From Neoceratodus forsteri (taxonomy: Eukaryota > Chordata > Ceratodontiformes > Ceratodontidae), in NCBI GenBank assembly GCA_016271365.2, contig CM057452.1:1243315001-1243379000 (forward strand): a stretch of DNA of 64,000 bases, given 5' to 3'. The position numbers and the translations under genes are program-made. Under the pieces are notes generated by a model. It was not told where the DNA came from. It was given only the letters and a program-made list of their open reading frames with translations, and made no database searches. Below, piece after piece: positions 1 through 13,600 of this stretch (the first letter of the stretch is position 1; every line of letters begins with the position of its first letter).

Positions 1-3000
1 CCAGTACTCCATGCCACTGGGACAGCTGGGATAGCTTATCTCTTATTTTCATTGGCACGCTATGCTGAAATAATGACAAGGGGAGTCAGCACTCCATGCC
101 ACTGAGACAGTTGGGATAGTTTATCTCCTGTTTTCATTGCCATGCTGTGGTAAACTCAAGGAAAAAAGGACCCAGCACTCCATGCCACTGGGACTGCTAG
201 GATACCTTATCTCTCATTGTCCTTGGCATGCTATGGTGAACTCAAGATGAAAGATTCCTGGCACTCCAAGCTACAGGGACACCTGGGATAACTAATATCC
301 CTGTTGTCTTAGGCTTGTTATGCTGAACTCAAGATAAAAGGGACCCAGCACTCCATGTCACTGGAACAGAATGGATAGCTTATCTCCTCTTGTCATAGGA
401 ATGCTATAGTGAACTCAAGACAAAATGGACCCAGCACTCCATGCCACTGGGACAGCTGGGATAGCTTATCTCCTACTGTCTTATGCATCCTATTGTGAAC
501 TCAAGTCAAAAGGGACCCAGCACTCCAAGCCACTGGGACAGCTGGGATAGCTTATCTCTTATTTTCAATGGCACGCTATGCTGAAATAAAGACAAGGGGA
601 GTCAGCACTCCATGCCACTGAGACAGTTGGGATAGTTTATCTCCTGTTTTAATTGGCATGCTATAGCAAACTCCAGAAAAAAAGGACCCAGCACTCCATG
701 CCACTGGGACAGCTGTTATAGCTTATCTCTTTTTGTCATAGCCATACTTTGTTGATCTCAAGACCAAAGTGACCCAGCACTCCATGCCTCTGGGACAGCT
801 GGGATACCTTTTCTCTTATTGTCATAGGCATGCTATTGTGACCCCAAGACTGAAGGGATACAGCATTCCATGCCATTGGGACTGCTGGGATAGCTTATCT
901 TCTTTTGTCCTAGGCATGATATGGTAAACTCAAGACAAAAGGGACCCAGCACTCCATGCCACTGGGACAGCTGGGATAGCTTATCTCTTATTGGCATAGG
1001 CATGCTATGGTGATCTCAAGACGAAAAGGACCCAGCACTCCATGCCACTGGGACTGCTGTGATATCTTATCTCTTATTTCCATAGGTATGCTGTTGTTTA
1101 CTCAAGATAAAATGGACCCAGCACTCCATTCTACTGGGACAGCTGTGATAGCTTATCTCTTATTGTCATAGGCATGCTATGGTTTACCCTAGACAAAAGG
1201 GACCCAGCACTCCATGCCACTGGGAGAGCTGGGATACCTTAACCCTTTTTGTCATATGCATGCTATGGTGAACTGAAGACAAAAGGCACCCAGCACTCCA
1301 TGCCACTGCGACAGCTTGGATAGCTTATATCTTATTGTCATAGGCATGCTATGTTGAACTCAAGACAAAAGGGACCAAGCACTCCATGCCACTGGAACAG
1401 CTGGGATAGCTTATCTCTTATTTTCAATGGCAAGCTATGCTGAAATAAAGACAAGTGGACTCAGCACTCCATGCTTCTGAGACAGTTGGGATAGTTTATC
1501 CCCTGTTTTAGTTAGCATGCTAAGGTAAACTCAAGAAAAAACGGACCCAGCAATCCATGCCACTGGGACAGCTGGGATAGCTTATCTCTCATTGTCCTAG
1601 GGGTGCTATGGTGAACTCATGACAAAAAGTTCCTGGCACTCCATGCCTCTGGGACACCTAGGATAACTAATCTCCTGTTGTCATAGGTTGTTATAGGTGA
1701 ACTCAAGATGAAAGGGACCCAGCACTCCATGTCACTGGAACATAATGGATAGCTTTTCTCCTCTTGTCATAGGAATGCTATGGTGAACTCAAGACAAAAG
1801 ATACCCAGCACTCCATGCCACTGGAACAGCTGGGATAGAATATCTCTAACTGTTATAGGCATGCTATGGTGAATTCAAGACAAAAGGGACCCAGCACTCC
1901 ATGCCACTGCGACAGCTGGGATAGGTTATCTCCTACTGTCATAGGCATCCTATTGAGAACTCAAGTCAAAAGGGACCCAGCACTCCATGCCAATGGGACA
2001 GCTGGGTAGGCTTATCTCTTATTTTCATTGGCGGCTATGCTGAAATAAGAACAAGGAGTCAGCACTCCATGCCACTGAGACAGTTGAGATAGTTTATCTC
2101 CTGTTTTAATTGTCATGCTATGGTAAGAAGGAAAAGGACCCAGCACTCAATGCCACCTGGGACTGCTTGATAGCTTATCTCATTGTCCTTGGCATGCAAT
2201 GGTGAACTCAAGACAAAGGTCTTGGCACTCCATGCCACTGGGACACCTGGGATAACTAATCTCCCTGATGTCATAGGCTTGTTATGTTGAACTCAAGATA
2301 AAAGGTGCCCAGCACTCCATGTCACTGGAACAGATGGATAGCTTAACTCCTCTTGTCATAGGAATGCTATAGTGAACTCAAGACAAAAAGGGACCCAGCA
2401 CTCCATGCCATTGGGACAGCTGGGATAGCTTATCTCCTACTGTGGTAGGCATCCTATTGTGAACTCATGTCAAAAGGGACCAAGCACTCCATGCCACTGG
2501 GACAGCTGGGATGGCTTATCTCTTATTTTCATTGGCACGCTATGCTGAAATAAAGACAAGGGGAGTCAGCACTCCATGCCACGGAGACAGTTGGGATATT
2601 TTATCTCCTGTTTTCATTGGCATGCTATAGTAAACTCCAGAAAAAAAAGGACCCATCACTCCATGCCACTGGGACATCTGGTGTCGCTTATCTCTCATTG
2701 TCATAGCCATACATTGTTGAACTCAAGACCAAAGAGACCCAGCACTCCATGCCTCTGGGACAGCTGGGATACCTTTTCTCTTATTGTCATAGGCATGCTA
2801 TTGTGACCCCGAGACTGAAGGGACCCAGCACTCCATGCCATTGGTACTGCTGGGATAGCTTATCTTCTTTTGTCCTAGGCATGCTATGGTAAACTCAAGA
2901 CAAAAGGGACCCAGCACTCCATGCCACTGGGAGAGCTATGATATCTTTTCTCTTATTTCCATAGGCATGCTATTATTTACTGAAGACAAAATGGACCCAG

Positions 3001-6000
3001 CACTCCATTGTACTGGGACAGCTGTGATAGCTTATCTCTTATTGTCATAGGCATGCTCTGGTTTTCTCTAGACAAAAGGGGACCAGTACTCCATGCCACT
3101 GTTACAGCTGGGTTAACTTATCTCTTATTGGCATAGGCATGCAATGGAGAACTCAAGACAAAAAGGACCCAGCACTCCATGCCACTACGACAGCTGGGAT
3201 AGCTTATCTCCTATTGTCCTAGGCATGCAATGGTAAACTCAAGACAAAAGGGACACAGCACTCCATGCCACTGTCACAGCTGGAATAGCTTATCTCTTAT
3301 TTTCATTGGCACGCTATGCTGAAATAAAGACAAGGGGAGTCAGCACTCCATGCCACTGAGACTGTTGGGATTGTTTATCTCCTGTTTTCATTGTCTTGCT
3401 ATGGTAAACTCAAGGAAAAAAGGACCCAGTACTCCATGCCACTGGGACTGCTGGTATAGCTTATCTCTCATTGTCCTTGGCATGCTATGGTGAACTCAAG
3501 ACAAAAGTTTCCTGGCACTCCATGCCACTGGGACACCTGGGATAACTAATCTCCCTGCTGTCATAGGCTTGTTATGCTGAACTCAAGATAAAAGGGACCC
3601 AGCACTCTATTTCACTGGAACAGAATGAATAGCTTATCTCCTCTTGTCACAGGAATGCTATAGTGAACTCAAGACAAAATGGACCCAGCACTCCATGCCA
3701 CTGGGACAGCTGGGATAGCTTATATCCTATCGTCGTAGGCATCCTTTTGTGAACTCAAGTCAAAGGGACCCAGTACTCCATGCCACTGGGACAGCTGGAT
3801 AGCTTTATCTCTTATTTTCATTGTGCACGCCTATACTGAAATAATGACAAGGGAGTCAGCCTCCATGCCACTGGAGACAGTTGATAGTTTATCTCCTGTT
3901 TTCATTGTCATGCTGTTGTAAACCAAGAAAAAGGACCTAGCACTCCATGCCACTGGGACTGCTAGGATAGCTTATCCCTCATTGTCCTTGGCATGCTATG
4001 GTGAACTCAAGACGAAAGGTTCCTGGCACTCCAAGCTACAGGGACACCTGGGATAACTAATATCCCTGTTGTCATAGGCTTGTTATGCTGAACTCAAGAT
4101 AAAAGGGACCCAGCACTCCATGTCACTGGAACAGAATGGATAGCATATCTCCTCTTGTCATAGGAATGCTATAGTGAACTCAAGACAAAATGGACCCAGC
4201 ACTCCATGCCACTGGGACAGCTGGGATAGCTTATCTCCTACGTCATATGCATCCTATTGTGAACTCCAGTCAAAAGGACCCAGCACCCATGCCACTGGGA
4301 CAGCGGATAGCTTATCTCTTATTTCTCAATGGCACGCTATGCTGAAATAAAGACAAGGGAGTCACCCATGCCACTGAGACACAGCTGGGATAGTTTTATC
4401 TCCTGTTTTCATTGGTACGCTATGTAGCAACTCCAGAAAAGGACCCAAGCACTCCATGCCACTGGGACTGCTGTTATAGCTTATCTCTCATTGTCATAGC
4501 CATACTTTGTTGATCTCAAGACCAAAGTGACCCAGCACTCCGTGCCTCTGGGACAGCTGGGATACCTTTTCTCTAATTGTCATAGGCATGCTATTGTCAC
4601 CCCAAGACTGAAGGGATACAGCACTCTATGCCATTGGGACTGCTGGGATAGCTTATCTTCCTTTTTCCTATGCATGATATGGTAAACTCAAGACAAAAGG
4701 GACCTAGCACTCCATGCCACTGGGAGAGCGGTGATATCTTTTCTCTTATGTCCATAGGCACGCTATTGTTTACTGAAGACAAAAGGGACCCTGCACTCCA
4801 TTCTACTGGGGCAGCTGTGATAGCTTATCTCTTATTGTCATAGGCATGCTATGGTTTTCTCTAGACAAAAGGAGCCCAGCACTCCATGCCACTGGGACAG
4901 CTGGGATAGCTTATCTCTTATTGGCATAGGCATGCTATGGTGATCTCAAGACGAAAAGGACCCAGCACTCCATGCCACTGGGACAGCTGTGATATCTTAT
5001 CTCTTATTTCCATAGGTATGCTGTTGTTTACTCAAGACAAAATGGACCCAGCACTCCATTCTACTGGGACAGCTGTGATAGCTCATCTCTTATTGTCATA
5101 GGCATGCTAGTGGTTTACCCTAGACAAAGGGACCCAGCACTCCATGCCACTGGAGAGCTGGATACTTATCCCTTTTTGTCATATGCATGCTATGGTGAAC
5201 TCAAGACAAAGCGCACTCAGTACTCCATGCCACTGCGACAGCTGGGATAGCATATCTTATTGTCAGGCATGTTATGGTGAACTCAAGACAAAAGGACCAA
5301 GCACTCCATGCCACTGGAACAGTTGGGATAGCTTATCTCTTATTTTTCATTGGCAAGCTTATACTGAATAAAGACAAGTGATTCAGCACCATGCGTTTCT
5401 GAGACAGTTGGGATAGTTTATCCCTGTTTTAGTTGGCATGATAAGGTAAACTCAAGAAAAACGGACTCAGCAATCCATGCCACTGGGACAGCTGACAGCT
5501 TATCTCTCATTGTCCTAGGGGGTGCTATGGTGAACTCATGACAAAAGTTCCTGGCACTCCATGCCTCTGGGACACCCGGATAACTAATCTCCTGTTGTCA
5601 TAGGCTTGTTATGGTGAACTCAAGATGAAAGGGACCCAGCACCATGTCACTGGAACAGAATGGATAGCTTTTTCCTCTTGTTATAGGGAATGCTATGGTG
5701 AACTCAAGACAAAAGATACCCAGCACTCCATGCCACTGGAACAGCTGGATAGAATATCTCTAACTGTTATAGGCATGCTATGGTGAATTCAAGACAAAAG
5801 GGACCCAGCACTTCATGCCACTGCGACAGCTGGGATAGGTTATCTCCTACTGTCATAGGCATCCTATTGAGAACTCAAGTCAAAAGGGACCCTGCACTCC
5901 ATGCCACTGGGACAGCTGGGATAGCTTATCTCTTATTTTCACTTTCGCGCTATGCTGAAATAAAGACAAGGGGAGTCAGCACTCCATGCCACTGAGACAG

Positions 6001-7676
6001 TTGAGATAGTTTATCTCCTGTTTTCATTGTCATGCTATGGTAAACTGAAGGAAAAAAGGACCCAGCACTCAATGCCACTAGGACTGCTTGGATAGCTTAT
6101 CTCTCATTGTCCTTGGCATGCAATGGTGAACTCAAGACAAAAGGTTCCTGGCACTCCATGCCACTGGGACACCTGGGATAACTAATCTCCCTGATGTCAT
6201 AGGCTTGTTATGTTGAACTCAAGATAAAAGGTACCCAGCACTCCATGTCACTGGAACAGATGGATAGCTTATCTCCTCTTGTCATAGGAATGCTATAGTG
6301 AACTCAAGACAAAAGGGACCCAGCATTCCGTGCCACTGGGACAGCTGGGATAGCTTATCTCCTACTGTGGTAGGCATCCTATTGTGAACTCATGTCAAAA
6401 GGGACCAAGCACTCCATGCCACTGGGACAGCTGGGATGGCTTATCTCTTATTTTCATTGGCACGCTATGCTGAAATAAAGACAAGGGGATTCAGCCCCAT
6501 GCCACTGAGACAGTTGGGATAGTTTATCTCCTGTTTTCATTGGCATGCTATAGTAAACTCCAGAAAAAAGGACCATCACCCATGCCACTGGGACATCTGG
6601 TGTAGCTTATCTCATTGTCATAGCCATACATTGTTGAACCTCAGACCATGCGACCCAGCACTCCATGCCTCTGGGACAGCTGGGATACTTTTCTCTTATT
6701 GTCAGGTGGCATGCTATTGTGACCACAAGACTGAAGGGATACAGCACTCCATGCCATTGGGACTGCTGGGGATAGCTTATCTTCCTTTGTCCTAGGCATG
6801 ATATGGTAAACTCAAGACAAAAGGGACCCAGCACTCCATGCCACTGGGAGAGCTGGTGATATCTTTTCTTATTTCCATAGGCATGCTATTGTTTACTGAA
6901 GACAAAATGGTCCAGCACTCCATCTCTACTGGGACAGCTGTGATAGCTTATCTCTATAGTCATAGGGCATGCTATGGGTTTCTCTAGACAAAGGGCCCAG
7001 TACCCATGCCACTGGGACAGCTGGGTTAACTTATCTCTTATTGGCATAGGCATGCAATGGTGAACTCAAGACAAAAAGGACCCAGCAATCCATGTCACTG
7101 CGCCAGCTGGGATAACTTATCTCCTATTGTCCTAGGCATTCTATGATAAACTCAAGACAAAAGGGACCCTGCACTCCATGCCACTGTCACAGCTGGGATA
7201 GCTTATCTCTTATTTTCATTGGCACGCTATGCTGAAATAAAGACAAGGGGAGTCAGCACTCCATGCCATTGAGTCTGTTGGGATAGTTTATCTCCTGTTT
7301 TCATTGTCATGCTATGGTAAACTCAAGGAACAAGGATTCAGCACTCCATGCCACTGGGACTGCTGGTATGCTATCTCCTCATTGTCCTTGGCATGCTATG
7401 GTGAACTCAAGACAAAGTTTCTGCACTCCATGCCACTGGGACACCTACAACTAATCTTCCTGCTGTCACAGGCCTGTTATGTCAACCTGATAAAGGGACC
7501 CAGCACTCCATTTCCCACTGGAACAGAATGATAGCTTCCTCTTTGGTCTCTGCGGAATGTTATAGTGAACTCAAGACAAATGGACCCAGCACTGCATGCC
7601 ACTGGGACAGCTGGGATAGCTTATATCCTACTGTCGTAGGCATCCTTTTGTGAACTCAAGTCAAGAGGGACCCTTT
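1..7676. repeat. Higher-order repeat units of the satellite
   Basis: The rare subtype AAATAATGACAAGG (normally AAATAAAGACAAGG) appears near 70, 3,841 and 7,741, each time following a monomer that begins near 1, 3,771 and 7,676. Other diagnostic variants repeat with similar offset: the TTGTTGATCTCAAGACC subtype near 730 and 4,509, and the AAGACAAGTG subtype near 1,447 and 5,370. This defines two consecutive higher-order units of about 3.77 and 3.90 kb (roughly 44-45 monomers). A third, rearranged copy follows: the AAGACAAGTGGAC subtype returns near 10,476, about 1.2 kb later than a simple third unit would predict. Exact unit edges are approximate. Confidence 0.8.
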
Positions 7677-10600
7677 ACTCCATGCCACTGTGACAGCTGG
7701 GATAGCTTATCTCTTATTTTCATTGGCACTCTGTGCTGAAATAATGACAAGGGGAGTCAGCACTCCAAGCCACTGAGACAGTTGGGATAGTTTATCTCCT
7801 GTTTTCATTGGCATGCTATAGTAAACTCCAGAAAAAAAGGACCCCACACTCCATGCCACTGGGACAGCTGGGGTATCTTTTCTCTTATTGTCATAGGCAT
7901 GATATTGTGACCCCTAGACAGAAGGGACACAGCACTCCATGCCATTGGGACTGCTGGGATAGCTTATCTCCTATTGTCCTAGGCATGCTATGGTAAACTC
8001 AAGGCCAAAGGGACCCAGCACACCATGCCACTGGGACAGATGTGATATGTTTTCTCTTATTTGCATAGGCATGCTATTGTTTACTCAAGACAAAATGAAC
8101 ATAGCACTCCATGCCACCGGGACAGCTGGGATATCTTATCTCTTATTGTCATAGGCATGCTATGGTGAAGACAAGACAAAAAGGACCCAGCACACCATGC
8201 CACTGTGACAGCTGGGATAGCTTATCTCCTATTGTCATAGGCATGCTATGGTGAAGTCAAGACAAAAGGTACCTGGCACTCCATGCCACTGGGACACCTG
8301 GGATAACTAATCTACTATTGTCATAGGCATGCTATGCTGAACTCAAGATAATAGGGACCCTGCATTGCATGTCACTGGAACTGCTTGGATAGCTTATCTC
8401 CTCTTGCCTTAGGAATACTATGGTGAACTTAAGACAAAAGGGACCCAGCACCATGCCACTGGGTTCACTGGATAGCATATCTCTTTTGTCATAGGCATGC
8501 CATGGTGAACTCAAGACAAAAGGGAACCAGTACTCAATGCCATCAGCACAGCTATGATAGCGATTCTTATTGTCATAGGTTTGCTATGGTGAATTCAGAC
8601 AAAAGGACCCAGCACCCATGCCACTACAACAGCTGGGATAGGTTGTGTCCACTGTCGTAGACATCCTATTGTGAACTCAAGACAAAAGGGACCCAGCACC
8701 ATGCCACTGGGAAAGCTGGGATAGCTTATCTCTTATTTCATTGGCAGCTAGCGCTGAAATAAAGACAAGGAGTCAGACTCCATGCCACTGATACAGTTGG
8801 GATAGCTTATCTCCTGTTTTCATTGGCATGCTATAGTAAACCCCAGAAAAAAAGGACCCAGCACTCCATGCCACTGGGACAGCTGGTATAGCTTATCTCT
8901 CATTGTCATAGCCATTCTTTGTTGAACTCAAGACCAAAGTGACCCAGCACTCCATGCCTCTGGGACAGCTGGGATACCTTTTCTCTTATTGTCATAGGCA
9001 TACTATTCTGACCCCGAGATTGAATGGACCCAGCACTCCATGCCATTGGTACTGCTGGGATAACTTATCTTCTTTTGTCCTAGGCATGCTATGGTAAACT
9101 CAAGACAGAAGGGACCCAGTACTCCATGCCACTGGGTCTGCTGGGATAGCATATCTCTTATTGTCATAGGCATGCCATGGAGAACTCAAGAGAAAAGGGA
9201 ACCAGAACTCAATGCCACTGTGACAACTGGGATAGCGTATCTCTTATTGTCATAGGCTTGCAATGGTGAATTCAAGACAAAAGGGACCCAGCACTCCATG
9301 CCACTGAGACAGCTGGGATAGGTTATCTCCTACTGTCATAGGCATCCTATTGTGAACTCAAGACAAAAGGGACCCAGCACTCCATGCCACCGAGAGAGCT
9401 GTGATATCTTTTCTCTTACTTCCAAAGGCATGCTATTGTTTACTGAAGGCAAAATGGACCCAGCACTCCATTCTACTGGGACAGCTGTGAGAGCTTATCT
9501 CTTATTGTCATAGGCATGCTATGGTTTTCTCTAGACAAAAGGGGCCCAGCACTACATGCCACTGGGACAGCTGGGATAGCTTATCTCTCATTGGCATAGG
9601 CATGCTACGGTGAACTCAAGACAAAAAGGACCCAGCACTCCATGCCACTGCGACAGCTGGCATAGCTTATCTCCTATTGTCCTAGGCATGCTATGGCAAA
9701 CTCAAGACAAAAGAGACCCAGCACTCCATGCCACTGGGACAGCTGTGATATCTTATCTCTTATTTCCATAGGCATGCTGTTGTTTACTCTAGGCAAAATT
9801 TACCCAGCACTCCATTCTACTGTGATAGCTGTGATAGCTAATCTCTTATTGTCATAGGCATGCTATGGTTTACTCGAGACAAAAGGGACCCAGCACTCCA
9901 TGCCACTGGGACAGCTGGGATAGCTTATCTCTTATTTTCATTGGCACGCTATGCTGAAATAAAGACAAGGGGAGCCAGCACTCCATGCCACTGAGACAGT
10001 TGGGATAGTTTATCTCCTGTTTTCATTGTCATGCTATGGTAAACTTAAGGAAAAAAGGACCAAGGACTCCATGCCACTGGGACTGCTGGGATAGCTTATC
10101 TCTCATTGTCCTTGGCATGCTATGGTGAACGCAAGACAAAAGGTTCCTGGCACTCCATGCCCCTGGGACACCTGTGATAACTAATCTCCCTGTTGTCATA
10201 TTCTTGTTATGCTGAACTCAAGATAAAAGGACCCAGCACTCCATGTTACTGGAACAGAATGGATAGCTTATCTCCTCTTGTCACAGGAATGCTATAGTGA
10301 ACTCAAGACAAAATGGACCCAGCACTGCATGCCACTGGGACAGCTGGGATAGCTTATCTCCTACTGTGGTAGGCATCCTATTGTGAACTCATGTCAAAAG
10401 GGACCAAGCACTCCATGCCACTGGGACAGCTGGGATAGCTTATCTCTTATTTTCATTGGCAAGCTATGCTGAAATAAAGACAAGTGGACGCAGCACTCCA
10501 TGCCTCTGAGACAGTTGGGATAGTTTATCCCCTGTTTTAGTTGGCATGCTAAGGTAAACTCAAGAAAAAATGGACCCAGCAATCCATGCCACTTGGACAG

Positions 10601-13600
10601 CTGGGATAGTTTATCTCTCATTGTCCTAGAGGTGCTATGGTGAACTCAAGACAAAAAGTTCCTGGCACTCCATGCCTCTGGGACACCTGGGATAACTAAT
10701 CTCCCTGTTGTCATAGGCTTGTTATGGTGAACTCAAGATGAAAGGGACCCAGCACTCCATGTCACTGGAACATAATGGATAGCTTTTCTCCTCTTGTCAT
10801 AGGAATGCTATGGTGAACTCAAGACAAAAGATACCCAGCACTCCATGCCACTGGGACAGCTGGATAGAATATCTCTTACTGTCATAGGCATGCTATGGTG
10901 AATTCAAGACAAAAGGGACCCAGCACTCCATGCCACTGCGACAGCTGGGATAGGTTATCTCTTACTGTCAAAGGCATCCTATTGTGAACTCAAGTCAAAA
11001 GGGACCCAGCACTCCATGCCACTGGGACAGATGGGATAGCTTATCTCTTATTTTCATTGGCGCGCTATGCTGAAATAAAGACAAGGAGTCAGCACCCATA
11101 CCACTGAGACAGCTGAGATAGCTTTATCTCCTGTTTTCATTGTCATGCTATGGTAAACTGAAGGAAAAGGACCCAGCACTCCATGCCACTGGACTGCTTG
11201 GATAGCTTATCTCCATTGTCCTTGGCATGCAATGGTGAACTCAAGACAAAAGGTTCCTGGCACTCCATGCCACTGGGACACCTGGGATAACTAATCTCCC
11301 TGTTGTCATAGGCTTGTTATGTTGAACTCAAGATAAAAGGTACCCAGCACTCCATGTCACTGGAACAGAATGGATAGCTTATCTCCTCTTGTCATAGGAA
11401 TGCTATAGTGAACTCAAGACAAAAGGGACCCAGCACTCCATGCCACTGTTACAGCTGGGATAGCTTATCTCCTACTGTGGTAGGCATCCTATTGTGAACT
11501 CATGTCAAAAGGGACCAAGCACTCCATGCCACTGGGACAGCTGGGATAGCTTATCTCTTATTTTCATTGGCACGCTATGCTGAAATAAAGACAAGGGGAG
11601 TCAGCACTCCATGCCACTGAGACAGTTGGGATAGTTTATCTCCTGTTTTCATTGGCATGCTATAGTAAACTCCAGAAAAAAAGGACCCATCACTTCATGC
11701 CACTGGGACATCTGGTGTAGCTTATCTCTCATTGTCATAGCCATACATTGTTGAACTCAAGACCAAAGTGACCCAGCACTCCATGCCTCTGGGACAGCTG
11801 GGACACCTTTTCTCTTATTGTCATAGGCATGCTATTGTGACCCCGAGACTGAAGGGACCCAGCACTCCATGCCATTGGTACTGCTGGGATAGCTTATCTT
11901 CTTTTGTCCTAGGCATGCTATGGTAAACTCAAGACAAAAGGGACCCAGCACTCCATGCCACTGGGAGAGCTGTGATATCTTTTCTCTTATTTCCATAGGC
12001 ATGCTATTGTTTACTGAAGACAAAATGGACCCAGCACTCCATTCTACTGGGACAGCTGTGATAGCTTATTTCTTATTGTCATAGGCATGCTATGGTTTTC
12101 TCTAGACAAAAGGGGCCCAGCACTCCATGCCATTGGGACAGCTGGGATAGCTTATCCCTTATTGGCATAGGCATGCTATGGTGAACTCAAGACAAAAAGG
12201 CAAAGCACTCCATGCCACTGCGACAGCTGGGATAGCTTATCTCCTATTGTCCTAGGCGTGCTATGGTAATCTCAAGACAAAAGGGACCCAGCACTCCATG
12301 CCACTGGGACAGCTGTGATAGCTTATCTCCTCTTGTCATAGGAATGCTATGATGAACTCAAGAAAAAAGGGACCCAGCACTCCATGCCACTGGGACAGCT
12401 GGGAAAGAATATCTCTTACTGTCATAGGCATGCTATGGTGAATTCAAGACAAAAGGGACCCAGCACTCCATGCCTCTGTGACAGCTGGAATAGGTTATCT
12501 CCTACTGTCATAGGCATCCTATTGTGAACTCAAGTCAAAAGGGACCCAGCACTCCATGCCACTGGGACAGCTGGGATAGCTTATCTCTTATTTTCATTGG
12601 CACGCTATGCTGAAATAAAGGCAAGGGGAATCAGCACTCCATGCCACTGAGACAGTTGGGATAGTTTATCTCCTGTTTTCATTTGCATGCTATAGTAAAC
12701 TCCAGAAAAAAAGGACCCAGCACTCCATGCCACTGGGACAGCTGGGATATCTTTTCTCTTATTGTCATAGGCATGCTATTGTGACCCCGAGACTGATGGG
12801 ACCCAGCACTCCGTGCCATTGGTACTGCTGGGATAGCTTAACTTCTTTTGTCTTAGGCATGCTATGGTAAACTCAAGACAAAAGGGACCCAGCACTCCAT
12901 GCCACTGGGAGAGCTGTGATACCTTATCTCTTTTTGTCATAGGCATGCTATGGTTTACTCTAGACAAAAGGGACACAGCACTCCATGCCACTGTGACAGG
13001 TTGGATACCTTATCTCTTTTTGTCATAGGCATGCTATGGTGAACTCAAGACAAAAGGCACCCAGCACTCCATGCCACTGCGACGGCTGGCATAGCTATCT
13101 CTTATTGTCATAGGCAAGCTATGGTGAACTCAAGACAAAAGGTACCCAGCACTCCATGCCACTTGGACAGCTGGGTTTGCTTATCTCTTATTGTCATAGG
13201 CATGCTATGGTGAACTCAAGACAAAAGGGACCATGCACTCCATGCCACTGGGACACCTGGGATAACTAATCTCCCTGTTGTCATAGGCTTGTTATGGTGA
13301 ACTCAAGATGAAAGGGACCCAGCAGTCCCTGTCACTGGAACAGAATGGATAGCTTATCTCCTCTTGTCATAGGAATGCTATGGTGAACTCAAGACAAAAG
13401 GGATCCAGCACTCCATGCCACTGGGACAGCTGGGATAGAATATCTCTTACTGTCATAGGCATGCTATGGTGAATTCAAGACAAAAGGGATCCAGCACTCC
13501 ATGCCTCTGTGACAGCTGGGATTGCTTATCTCTTATTTTCATTGGCACGCTATGCTGAAATAAAGACAAGGAGAGTCAGCACTCCATGCCACTGAGACAG

